NCBI GenBank assembly: GCA_963810525.1
Contig: CAWENB010000003.1
Coordinates: 1,057,816-1,121,815, forward strand
Origin: JAICLK01 sp963810525
GTDB lineage: Bacteria > Patescibacteriota > Saccharimonadia > Saccharimonadales > UBA4665
Direction: 5' to 3'
DNA length: 64,000 bases
The notes under the pieces are model-generated. The model was not told the origin of the DNA. It saw only the letters and a list, made by a program, of their open reading frames with translations, and searched no databases. Below, piece after piece: positions 7,796 through 15,422 of the stretch; position 1 is the first letter of the stretch; each line of letters starts with the position of its first letter. The translations under genes were made by a program, and so were the position numbers.

Positions 7796-8478
7796 ACTTC
7801 ACCTCGGCTGGTTAATCGACCGTCTTTAATGTGTATTTGTCTATCACAGCGTTCGGCAATATCTCTGTCGTGGGTAACAATAATTAGGGTAATGCCTTGT
7901 TCTTTATTGAGCCGAAATAGCAAGTCTTCAATGGTTTTACCGGTATGGCTATCTAGATTACCAGTTGGCTCGTCAGCGAATATAACACTAGGATTATTGA
8001 TAAGCGCTCTAGCTATACAGACACGTTGTTTTTGACCACCGCTTAAGGTCCCGGCTTTGCTGTTAGCTTTTTCTTCTAGTTCAACCGCTTTTAGTACCTT
8101 CATGCCACTTTCAAGGCGTTCCTTGCGTCCAACTCTGCCGATTTTGAGAGGCAAGATTACATTGTTTAATACCGTGTCGTTTTCATTTAAAAAGAACTGT
8201 TGAAAAACGAAGCCATAATGCTTGTTGCGAAGGGTATCGAGTTGTCGACCATTCATGCGCGAAGCGTCTTTATCTCCTACAAGCACAGACCCCTTTGAGG
8301 GCTTATCTAACAGCGCTAGGGTGTGCATGAGCGTACTTTTACCCGAACCGCTTTTACCGACTACCGCCACAGACTCACCACTAGTAATGGCTAGGGTAAT
8401 GTCGTCTAGGGCAGAAAAGGCAGCTTCACCTTTGCCGTATGTTTTACTAACTTGTTTAGTGGCAATAACAGTGTTCAT
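7792..8478 (-). CDS. ABC transporter ATP-binding protein (LolD/MacB type)
   Basis: 228 aa, full family length. Walker A GKSGSGKST is near residue 40, the signature LSGGQKQRV near 143, and Walker B VIFADEPTGNLD with the H-loop VTHD follow. It powers the FtsX-like permease encoded immediately downstream, and the two genes overlap. The start codon overlaps the end of the AbrB gene, so the three genes form one operon. Confidence 0.93.
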   Translation of the reverse strand: MNTVIATKQVSKTYGKGEAAFSALDDITLAITSGESVAVVGKSGSGKSTLMHTLALLDKPSKGSVLVGDKDASRMNGRQLDTLRNKHYGFVFQQFFLNENDTVLNNVILPLKIGRVGRKERLESGMKVLKAVELEEKANSKAGTLSGGQKQRVCIARALINNPSVIFADEPTGNLDSHTGKTIEDLLFRLNKEQGITLIIVTHDRDIAERCDRQIHIKDGRLTSRGEV

Positions 8479-8717
8479 TTATCTCCTTTATCTTTGGTTA
8501 ATTTTTGTACTTCAATCAGACCGGTCTGAATATCTCGCAGCTTATCTTCCACTACTTCTGCTTTGACGAACGCTACGCCCATTCTGTGTGGATTACCGAC
8601 AACGATTAACTTGTCACCCTCTTTAATATCTAGAGCTTCCCGGGCTTCAGCCGGAATAACTACCTGACCTTTCGTGCCTACGGTGGCCGCGCCCCATATC
8701 TTTATTTTCGGGAACAT
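8475..8717 (-). CDS. SpoVT/AbrB-domain transcriptional regulator
   Basis: 80 aa. The swapped-hairpin AbrB domain is clear: GTKGQVVIPAEAREALDI then EGDKLIVVG. The C-terminal 30 residues are charged and helical (KLRDIQTGLIEVQKLTKD). As first gene of the AbrB-ATPase-permease operon it probably regulates that operon. It could instead be an antitoxin-like protein, but no toxin gene is adjacent. Confidence 0.85.
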   Translation of the reverse strand: MFPKIKIWGAATVGTKGQVVIPAEAREALDIKEGDKLIVVGNPHRMGVAFVKAEVVEDKLRDIQTGLIEVQKLTKDKGDK

Positions 8718-8802
8718 ACCGACGATAGCTCTGTAATACTTTTCATACTTGTATACTAAAGCAAATCAAACTTAAGTACAACTGAATAAGCTGTGCGATA
8801 AT

Positions 8803-9246
8803 ATGTTCAACATGGCTAAAACAAAAGAAATGCCACCGTTAAACGTTCTGCTTATAGCTACGGTCATAAACTATCTAGCGCAGATTCCCTATTACATTCA
8901 CAACTACTATGTACCCCATCATCTCACTCCTGGACTGCGGGCAACAGGGCTACTTGGATTTACGCTCATCTGGTTTATAGCGGGATTTATAATGTACATC
9001 AAGAAAATAAAATACGGTTACGGTATCCTGCTCAGTTTTTTGATTGTCGAAACATTATTTTATGGGCTTGCGTTCCTGTCCGGAGCTTTTATATCGCAAC
9101 TGCGCAATCACAGCGATATTATTAGACTTGTCTTTATTATTGGCTATGCCAGCGGCGCTACGGCAGGATATTATGTATATAGGCTAATTCATTGTCACAG
9201 AAACACACCAATTAGTTTGGCTAGAGACGAGTCTAACTTTAAGTAA
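8803..9246 (+). CDS. Four-helix membrane protein (147 aa)
   Basis: Four hydrophobic segments are visible (about residues 12-30, 45-63, 70-98 and 105-125), with short loops and a charged C-terminus. No family recognised. GATAAT at 8797-8802 is the probable -10 box. Transcription from it would begin at about the second ATG (8812, MAKTKEMPP), so that may be the real, leaderless start. The 3' end overlaps the next gene on the other strand by 8 bp. Confidence 0.6.
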   Translation: MFNMAKTKEMPPLNVLLIATVINYLAQIPYYIHNYYVPHHLTPGLRATGLLGFTLIWFIAGFIMYIKKIKYGYGILLSFLIVETLFYGLAFLSGAFISQLRNHSDIIRLVFIIGYASGATAGYYVYRLIHCHRNTPISLARDESNFK

Positions 9247-9754
9247 AAATCGGTCTAACGCTATGTCTAACAGCGTCATTGACAGTGTCCTGAACTGCTT
9301 TGGTTCGTGAGTTGAGCAGCTCAGTTGAAAAATTTGCAGCCAGCGGGTTGGTTTCAAACTTAATCCACAATTTATAAATGTCATTTGCGAAATCTAGAAC
9401 GTGTTCGTTAAGGTGCGTCGTGCTGTCCGTATTAGTGGGATTAAGTCTTCCTTTACTAATGTGCAGCACATGGCGATTAAGCGGTTTCTCCCAAATATCA
9501 AAAAGACTTGATTGATAAGCAGGTATGCCAAACTCCGTAATACTGATGTCATGACCGCTCTGCCGTTGCGTGAAGAACCTATATAAACACCTTGCGTGTA
9601 CAAAGGCCGAATCCATAGAGACCACAACATCAAAACCTCTGTGCTGTGTTTTAAATACTTGCCATAAAGTTGCAGACCCCAATAAACAGCGCAGCTCGTA
9701 ATATAGGTCTTGGGTTATAAAATAACGTTTTTGCTGTTCGCTTAAATTAGCCAT
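9239..9754 (-). CDS. Hypothetical protein (171 aa)
   Basis: Soluble and mostly helical, starting MANLSEQQKRYFITQDLYYE. Segments such as FDVVVSMDSAFVHARCLYRF and the overall helical layout recall HEPN-type or AbiV-like small proteins, but the RxxxxH motif is not evident, so I leave it unnamed. It lies directly downstream of a small tail-anchored protein gene (4-bp gap), which suggests a joint function. Confidence 0.55.
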   Translation of the reverse strand: MANLSEQQKRYFITQDLYYELRCLLGSATLWQVFKTQHRGFDVVVSMDSAFVHARCLYRFFTQRQSGHDISITEFGIPAYQSSLFDIWEKPLNRHVLHISKGRLNPTNTDSTTHLNEHVLDFANDIYKLWIKFETNPLAANFSTELLNSRTKAVQDTVNDAVRHSVRPIFT

Positions 9755-9757
9755 TCA

Positions 9758-10060
9758 CTACTTTTTAAAGGTCGTTACTAATAGTGCCATAGTGGCAACC
9801 AAAACAGCTAGTATGGACGTAATTAGTGCGCCGTAAGCCAGATTTAAGTTTTTCTGAAACGCCTCTTTGGTTACCTCGTAATTTGCCCGGGCTATTTCAA
9901 CTTCATTATGTCTACGTGCTTGTTCTTCCGCACTGCCGTCTATACTTGCAAACGAACCTCGCAAATCAGGGTGTCCGCTAGTCAGCTTAGGCGACTTAAA
10001 TATCTTGAAAAGTGCTTTAAACTTCTTACTCACGTCATAAATTATACTCTGTGACAACAA
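9758..10060 (-). CDS. Tail-anchored small membrane protein (100 aa)
   Basis: A charged, helical N-terminal part (KFKALFKIFKSPKLTSG, EEQARRHNEVEIARANYEV) is followed by one C-terminal membrane helix (YGALITSILAVLVATMALLV). It is encoded 4 bp upstream of the 171-aa unknown protein. It may tether that partner to the membrane. No family recognised. Confidence 0.6.
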   Translation of the reverse strand: MLSQSIIYDVSKKFKALFKIFKSPKLTSGHPDLRGSFASIDGSAEEQARRHNEVEIARANYEVTKEAFQKNLNLAYGALITSILAVLVATMALLVTTFKK

Positions 10061-10069
10061 CAGTTCCCA

Positions 10070-10630
10070 CTAAGTCGTACAGCTGAAAGTCATTGTACCC
10101 GATAAGGCACCACCTACTATAGCGTCATATTGTCCGTTACAAGTTAGCGGGTTGCTGCTGTCCGAGGGTGTACTACAGTTCAGGTTCATCGTCCCCGTCA
10201 ACACACCACCAACTAGAGCATTGTATTGCCCGTTACAGTTATAGGTCGTGCCGCCGCTACAGTTCATGCTCATAGAACCCGATAAGGCACCCCCGATAAG
10301 CGAGTTGTACTGTCCAGTGCAGTTTAATGGGCTGCCGTTATCAGAAGGTGTGCAATTCATATCCATACTTCCCGACAATGCGCCTCCTATAACCGAATTG
10401 TATTGACCGCTGCAATTGTAGGAAGTATTGCCACTTGCGGCTGAAGCCGTAGTATTAGCGTTTGTACTGGTATTTTGTGCGCCATTATTATTCTGGCTTG
10501 AGCCAGCAATAACAGCTACACCGCCAAATAAAATCATGGCTAGGATAATCAACGTTAAGACTTTGCCTCGCATTGCTTTAATCATATCACCAGATAGCCT
10601 ACACCTGTAGCTAATACTGCCCTTTAGCAC
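10070..10630 (-). CDS. Secreted protein with four cysteine-bounded tandem repeats
   Basis: 186 aa. After a signal or anchor segment (VLTLIILAMILFGGVAVIAG) and a Ser/Thr/Asn-rich linker come four copies of a roughly 23-residue unit. The core is C-x-GQYN-x2-IGGALSGSM-x2-NC. Each copy starts and ends with Cys, and short TPSDNGSP- or SGGTT-type linkers separate them. The pattern suggests stacked, disulfide-pinned beta turns on the cell surface. The annotated ATG may be too early; MIKAMRGK at about residue 16 is the more likely start. No homologue recognised. Confidence 0.7.
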   Translation of the reverse strand: MLKGSISYRCRLSGDMIKAMRGKVLTLIILAMILFGGVAVIAGSSQNNNGAQNTSTNANTTASAASGNTSYNCSGQYNSVIGGALSGSMDMNCTPSDNGSPLNCTGQYNSLIGGALSGSMSMNCSGGTTYNCNGQYNALVGGVLTGTMNLNCSTPSDSSNPLTCNGQYDAIVGGALSGTMTFSCTT

Positions 10631-10731
10631 GCTAAAAAGTTATCTAACATGTGTCCCTGGTGACTTCTGAATCTTCTCAGGCACCGCTGCACTAATGAAC
10701 CCCATAATCACAAAGACAATACACATCCACG

Positions 10732-11421
10732 TCACCATGACAGCGTAGTCGGCTCGTTTGCGTTTATGTTCGATATGCAATCCGCAACTGTGCCTGTACA
10801 GAGCGGTATAGGTGCGGGAGCACTAACCGTTACTGAGCAATTATATTGATGTCTTTCGCTTACATACCCGTTATATGACTGAGCATATTGTGAGTTTGCT
10901 AATGATATTACACTGTTGAGGTCGTAAATTGCGTTCGCCGCGGTCGTCGCGTCCGTTGGGTGCGCCTCAACCGCCGCTGAGTCATCATTAACGTGAATCG
11001 TAATGTAGTTTTCTTCAGCGAGATAAGCCTGTGCAAGAGTATATCTAGCTGAGGCGTCATTTGTGGAACCAACATCGCACGCATTAACAGATGGGGCTGT
11101 TACGCTCGGCGTTGAGGTTGATGGTGCCGGTGACTTTGATGATGTCGAGCCTGCCGAAGAAGACGAGGTTGGTGTCGTCGTGTTCTGTGTTGGTGTGGTC
11201 GTTGGATTAACAAGGAACTTGTTAGGTGTTTGGGGGTTCGTAGATGATGACGTAGCAGGTACTTGTTTGGCGGTATTGTGAATGTGTTGGATAGCAATAG
11301 CACTCACCTCAGCACAGAATACAAGTGCAAGAGCACCAAAGAAAATTGTCCACGGTGTCAGTGGTAAGAGACGCTTTGGAAGCGCTCGGATTTTCTTAAC
11401 TATGTGTCGCGCTTTTTTCAT
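10732..11421 (-). CDS. Membrane-anchored surface protein with Thr/Ser-rich stalk
   Basis: 229 aa. A basic N-terminus (KKARHIVKKIRALPKRLLP) precedes one membrane helix (TIFFGALALVFCAEVSAIAI). About 60 residues of Thr/Ser/Pro-rich linker follow, then a helical outer domain with four cysteines (NACDVG, QYNCSV, PLCTG, VADC). This is the layout of a pilin-like or stalked cell-surface protein. No enzyme motif is visible. It follows an 89-aa membrane protein gene with a 4-bp gap. Confidence 0.65.
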   Translation of the reverse strand: MKKARHIVKKIRALPKRLLPLTPWTIFFGALALVFCAEVSAIAIQHIHNTAKQVPATSSSTNPQTPNKFLVNPTTTPTQNTTTPTSSSSAGSTSSKSPAPSTSTPSVTAPSVNACDVGSTNDASARYTLAQAYLAEENYITIHVNDDSAAVEAHPTDATTAANAIYDLNSVISLANSQYAQSYNGYVSERHQYNCSVTVSAPAPIPLCTGTVADCISNINANEPTTLSW

Positions 11422-11425
11422 AAGA

Positions 11426-11695
11426 TTAACTGCCTTGGAGTTTTTTTATGGCTTCCTTTGCTGCACCTAGAATTATTAACAGCATAATGGTTCCGTAAAG
11501 AAGATCCTGGTACCCATTAGAAAGAACGCTAGCTATGGCAATCCCGCAAAACACTAGAGCTAAGGTCGTAACTCCTACGACCATCCTGAGTGCACCTTCA
11601 TCTTTTTTCGCGTTTTTTGTCCATTTTGCATGCATTTCGCGATCTAGTCGGTGCACTGCTTCGACTATGCTTTCATCTGATTTCGTATTCATCAC
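11426..11695 (-). CDS. Small two-helix membrane protein (89 aa)
   Basis: A soluble N-terminus (SDESIVEAVHRLDREMHAKW) is followed by two membrane helices (MVVGVTTLALVFCGIAIASV and LLYGTIMLLIILGAA) and a short basic tail. First gene of a two-gene unit with the stalked surface protein. No family recognised. Confidence 0.6.
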   Translation of the reverse strand: MMNTKSDESIVEAVHRLDREMHAKWTKNAKKDEGALRMVVGVTTLALVFCGIAIASVLSNGYQDLLYGTIMLLIILGAAKEAIKKLQGS

Positions 11696-11739
11696 AACTT
11701 CTCCTTAGCCGATGAGTAAAGTGCCGTAAAATAAAAAGC

Positions 11740-11863
11740 GACACCGCAAGGTGTCTTACTTCCATTCACAAACCGACTTTCGCCGAATCTGTTTATGCGA
11801 TGCCGCTTTTACACGGCGAACCGCAATAAAATGCGTGTTCGGTCTGTATATGAAAGTAAGACA
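11740..11863. ncRNA. Strongly structured element, possible regulatory RNA
   Basis: A noncoding stretch with nested complementary segments. P1 is TGTCTTACTTCCAT (11752-11765) with ATGAAAGTAAGACA (11850-11863). P2 is at 11768-11776 with 11839-11847. P3 is TTCGCCG (11779-11785) with CGGCGAA (11814-11820), and a small hairpin lies at 11822-11835. A separate hairpin, GACACC-GCAA-GGTGTC (11740-11755), has a GNRA-type loop and overlaps the P1 strand, so the two folds exclude each other. It precedes the integrative element's first gene. The identity is unknown and the strand cannot be fixed; it could also be a recombination site. Confidence 0.45.
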
Positions 11864-11966
11864 GTTGTAATTATAACACTTACGCACCGTAAGTAAATTG
11901 CTCATGCTTGCTGTCTAACTCCTTATGCCAGACAATGTAGGAACAGGGTGTGGGTAAGGAAACGAT

Positions 11967-12800
11967 ATGGAACCGTACTGGCCTAGTAAAGATGTGCTCG
12001 AAGCTGGACGACGTGCCCTGCCAGAGCGTAAGCCTAGCAAAAAGCTGCTTGGGTATCTTAAGAAGTACCAGCACGACTTATTGACCACCGGTACACCGGA
12101 GGGTTTGCCGAGCTTTGCAACGCAGCGGAACACGCTAATTGCCACCCTACGCCAAATGTTCGCCGGAGGGCAAGGCTACCACCAGACTATAATCGGGCGG
12201 GGCGTAGACCTGCCGAAGTTTTGGGAGCTTATGCTTAGCATGGATTTTGTGTCGCACGAGATTAAACTTGCAAACAATATAGGTTATGACGACAGGGAGA
12301 TTGCGACTGGCGTACGCAGCACGGTGGAAGCACCCTTTGCCGAGGTTACGATTATAGGTGACGATTTAAAGCATGCAGTTGCATCAGAACCTAAACCCGC
12401 GCCAATCGTAACAGCCGCAGACAACCCTATTGTCACTTTGCCAACTGCCGAGCATCGCATAAACGTAAGGAGTTACGACGCACCGTTAGGCACTCTACAC
12501 TTTGGTGGCTGCGAAATCCAGATTGTTCGTCAAAAGAAAAGACAAGGCAGTGCAGTCGGTGAAACAGCTCAAGGTTCTGCAATGAGAAAGCTCTTCAAAG
12601 ATGTCAATACCCTACGTAATGGTGTCCCGCTGCACGCAATCATATCTGTTAGGAAAGATAATTTTGATAGCAAAAAGCGTAAGCGCGCAACAAATCATCT
12701 AGATGAAATAAATAGGAAGGTTGAGAAGGAAACCGGCGTGCCCAAGCTGATTATTTACGACCAAGTAAAATACTACATAGACAAGTCCTATCTTATCTAG
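11967..12800 (+). CDS. Hypothetical protein of the integrative element (277 aa)
   Basis: No family recognised. The protein is soluble, with a basic C-terminal region (DSKKRKRATNHLDEINRKVE). An internal segment with a run of beta-strand-like residues (PLGTLHFGGCEIQIVRQKK) may be a small fold of its own. It is followed by a palindrome and a terminator, so it is its own transcript. Its place ahead of the primase gene suggests a role in replication or control of the element. Confidence 0.6.
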   Translation: MEPYWPSKDVLEAGRRALPERKPSKKLLGYLKKYQHDLLTTGTPEGLPSFATQRNTLIATLRQMFAGGQGYHQTIIGRGVDLPKFWELMLSMDFVSHEIKLANNIGYDDREIATGVRSTVEAPFAEVTIIGDDLKHAVASEPKPAPIVTAADNPIVTLPTAEHRINVRSYDAPLGTLHFGGCEIQIVRQKKRQGSAVGETAQGSAMRKLFKDVNTLRNGVPLHAIISVRKDNFDSKKRKRATNHLDEINRKVEKETGVPKLIIYDQVKYYIDKSYLI

Positions 12801-12801
12801 C

Positions 12802-12867
12802 GTCTGAAAAGTTTTCAGACCAACCCTAGTGATACAAATACCCGTACAAACTAAGCGGGTATTTTTG
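12802..12867 (+). terminator. Palindrome plus rho-independent terminator
   Basis: GTCTGAAAA/TTTTCAGAC (12802-12820) is a perfect 9-bp palindrome just after the stop. It is followed by a stem ACAAATACCCG/CGGGTATTTTTGT (12834-12867) ending in a T-run. The second is a good intrinsic terminator for the upstream gene. Confidence 0.75.
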
Positions 12868-12873
12868 TAACCA

Positions 12874-13083
12874 ATGAAACTAAGCACCGAACGTATTAAG
12901 ACCCTACAAGCACTTCTCAAAGAGTTGTGCGGTCTTGAATTGACCAACGAGCAAGCTCAAGAAGCTGGTGCGGCAATCTTACGCTTTATGGTGCTGAAGG
13001 CTCAGAGGCAGCAAGAATTATCCAAGCATAAGGAGAATAATCATGGACAAATACGACGAACTGACAGAACTGTTGCGCAATAA
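12874..13083 (+). CDS. Small hypothetical protein (69 aa)
   Basis: Begins MKLSTERIKTLQALLKELCG, then ELTNEQAQEAGAAILRFMV. It is helical and resembles the short proteins often encoded ahead of replication genes in Patescibacterial mobile elements. It overlaps the primase start by 41 bp. No defined domain. Confidence 0.6.
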   Translation: MKLSTERIKTLQALLKELCGLELTNEQAQEAGAAILRFMVLKAQRQQELSKHKENNHGQIRRTDRTVAQ

Positions 13084-15256
13084 CAATATAGAGCATCGTG
13101 AGCATGGCGATGAGCTGATAATGCATTGCTTCTTTAGCAACTGCGACGCTGACAGTCGCGGTCTTGAGGCACATCTCTACATAAATAAACACACTGCGCT
13201 GTACGACTGCAAGAAGTGCGGCGAAAAGGGTAACTTGGTAACGCTCAAGCAGCACTTTGGCGTATTGCCGGAACGTAAAGCGCAACCCAAACGATTACCA
13301 GCCAGCCTGGATAAGCAGGCGACAATCTACCACGACGTACTGCCCGAAGACATCAGAGAATACCTGCGCACCGAGCGCCTGCTGCGAGATGAGGATATAG
13401 ATTACTATCAGCTAGGCTACTTGGAAGAACGCGGCAGGCATTGGATTACTATACCAGTAACCGACCGGACAGGTAGCGTACTGTTTTTGAAACTGCGCCA
13501 AGACCCGTTTCGCCCAACCGAAGGCTTGCCTAAGTACATGATGCCTACCGGTAGTGAAGCCAGCATTTTTAACGTCCAAATCCTGAATAATAAACCGGAT
13601 GCACTGGTTATCTGTGAGGGCGAGTTTGACTGTATGGTATTACATAGCTTAGGTGTGCCTGCAATCTGTTCAACGGCAGGAGCCATGACATTTAATGATG
13701 CATGGGTTGCACAGCTGAACTTTGTGCGCGATTTCTATGTACTGATGGACAATGACGACACTGGACGCAAAGGCGCAGATAGCTTGGTAGAAAAGCTAAT
13801 TGCAGCATACCCAAACAGCTCAATCATGCTTGTCACCTTGCCACCTGAAGTTGGCGAGCACGGGGACGTTACGAACTTTTTCCAGCAAGGGCTTGGCCAA
13901 CCAGAAGACCTATTTGAGCCGACTGGAAAGTACGTGGACTATGTAGCCGGTGCTGAGCCGATTGACGTAAATCAGTTTGACGAAATGTCGTTGCAAGATG
14001 TGATTAAGACGCTTGCACTGACCATTAAGCATGATGATGACAATAAGCTCGTTACGTTCCTATGTATGCTGTCGGCGTTCACCGATAGTGGTCAGCTAAA
14101 TGCCAGTTTTAACGCACCTAGCTCAACTGGCAAAAGCTACACGGCTATTCAGGTTGCTAATCTGTTTCCAGTCGCTGACAAAATTGAGCTGGCCGGTGCA
14201 AGTCCTACCGCATTCTTTCATGGTGAGGGTGTATACGACAAAGAGCGTGGTGCCAAAATAGTGTCTCTTGAGCGTAAAATCCTGCTATTCCTTGAGCAGC
14301 CTAATCCTGAACTACAAGCAAAACTGCGCGCAGTCTTGTCCCATGACCAGAGAGAATTATCTTATCGCATTACTAATAAAGACAAGAAAGGTGCCCAACG
14401 CGCCGAACATATAATTATACGGGGATTTCCGGCAACCGTGTTCTGTTCGGCAGCAATGCGACTGGACGAGCAAGAAGCAACACGGGCAATCTTACTTAGC
14501 CCTGAAGTAACCACAGAAAAGATACGAGAAGGTGTACGCCAACAAGTGCAACGGAGCGCGGATAAGGCAAAGTTTGAAGCGTGGCTAGAAGCACAGCCAG
14601 AACGTGTAGGACTGAAGAACCGTATTTTAGCTGTCAAGCGTGAGCAGATTGATGACATCATTATTCCCAATCCAGAAGAAATTTTGCAGCGTTTTAATAG
14701 CCGGTTTAAAAACGCCAAGTCGCGCCACATGCGTGACGCCGAACATCTGATGAACTTGATTAAGGCGGCTACACTACTTAATGTATGGCAACGAAAGCAG
14801 TCTGATGGATTGGTAGTAGCCAGCCAGTCCGACATTGACCAAGTGTTTGAGTTGTGGGGACGATTGATTGAGGCACAAGATATGAGCGTGTCACCAGCGG
14901 TAATGTACATCTATAAGAGGTACCTACTGGCTGCGTTTGCGGAAAAGTTTGCCGACCAAGAACACCCTGAATATGCAGATGATATGGCAAAACGTTTGAT
15001 AGGGATAAGCGCCGAAGAATTAAGTGCCTTCTATTTCCGAAAAGAGAGCGTGCCACTAAACGCCGAACAGTTACGCAAGCAGATATTGCCGCAGTTGGAA
15101 GCCAGCGGCATGATTTTGAGGCAAAAACCCGAAAAAGGAGACAAACGCAGCCGCCACATCTTTCCTATATGGTATCCAACGGGAGAAAAAGACCCGCTAA
15201 ACTCAAACAATGATGGAACGAGTGGTGGGGTGAGTAAATTGGGCGGCAAGTGGTAG
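13043..15256 (+). CDS. CHC2/Toprim primase fused to an ATPase domain
   Basis: 737 aa. The N-terminus has a CHC2-like zinc ribbon (HCFFSNCD, then YDCKKCGEKGN, about residues 28-60). A Toprim core follows at about 190-260, with VICEGEFDCM (catalytic Glu) and LMDNDDTGRKGA (metal-binding Asp residues). A P-loop ATPase begins near 355 with APSSTGKSYT. The C-terminal 250 residues are helical and probably bind DNA. Such primase-helicase proteins start replication of plasmids and integrative elements. An AAGGAG site lies just before ATG 13043. The recombinase of the same element follows. Confidence 0.88.
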   Translation: MDKYDELTELLRNNNIEHREHGDELIMHCFFSNCDADSRGLEAHLYINKHTALYDCKKCGEKGNLVTLKQHFGVLPERKAQPKRLPASLDKQATIYHDVLPEDIREYLRTERLLRDEDIDYYQLGYLEERGRHWITIPVTDRTGSVLFLKLRQDPFRPTEGLPKYMMPTGSEASIFNVQILNNKPDALVICEGEFDCMVLHSLGVPAICSTAGAMTFNDAWVAQLNFVRDFYVLMDNDDTGRKGADSLVEKLIAAYPNSSIMLVTLPPEVGEHGDVTNFFQQGLGQPEDLFEPTGKYVDYVAGAEPIDVNQFDEMSLQDVIKTLALTIKHDDDNKLVTFLCMLSAFTDSGQLNASFNAPSSTGKSYTAIQVANLFPVADKIELAGASPTAFFHGEGVYDKERGAKIVSLERKILLFLEQPNPELQAKLRAVLSHDQRELSYRITNKDKKGAQRAEHIIIRGFPATVFCSAAMRLDEQEATRAILLSPEVTTEKIREGVRQQVQRSADKAKFEAWLEAQPERVGLKNRILAVKREQIDDIIIPNPEEILQRFNSRFKNAKSRHMRDAEHLMNLIKAATLLNVWQRKQSDGLVVASQSDIDQVFELWGRLIEAQDMSVSPAVMYIYKRYLLAAFAEKFADQEHPEYADDMAKRLIGISAEELSAFYFRKESVPLNAEQLRKQILPQLEASGMILRQKPEKGDKRSRHIFPIWYPTGEKDPLNSNNDGTSGGVSKLGGKW

Positions 15257-15283
15257 CGCCACTCACCAGTACCTTAAAAGTGC

Positions 15284-15289
15284 TATAAT
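15284..15289 (+). promoter_or_regulatory. Extended -10 promoter of the recombinase transcript
   Basis: TGCTATAAT is a perfect extended -10 box. Transcription would start at about 15296, exactly where the structured leader begins. No good -35 is seen, as is usual for extended -10 promoters. Confidence 0.6.
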
Positions 15290-15295
15290 GACGAT

Positions 15296-15393
15296 GTTCA
15301 CATTTTCAGCTGAAGCGCAGTAGGCGTTTTATTTTCAGACCGCAAGGGCGGCATGGTATCTGAAAGTAGCTTACTGCTGCTGGAAGTGTGAAC
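15296..15393 (+). ncRNA. Structured leader of the recombinase mRNA
   Basis: Four nested stems can be read. P1 is GTTCACATTTTCAGC (15296-15310) with GCTGGAAGTGTGAAC (15379-15393). P2 is GCAGTA with TACTGC (15317-15322, 15372-15377). P3 is TTTCAGA with TCTGAAA (15333-15339, 15359-15365). P4 is CCGC with GCGG (15340-15343, 15348-15351). The arrangement occupies the 5' untranslated region between the extended -10 box and the recombinase start. It may control recombinase expression, or be a DNA site for the recombinase. No known family recognised. Confidence 0.5.
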
Positions 15394-15422
15394 AACCGTG
15401 CCGTCCTTTTGATTGGAGAAAT

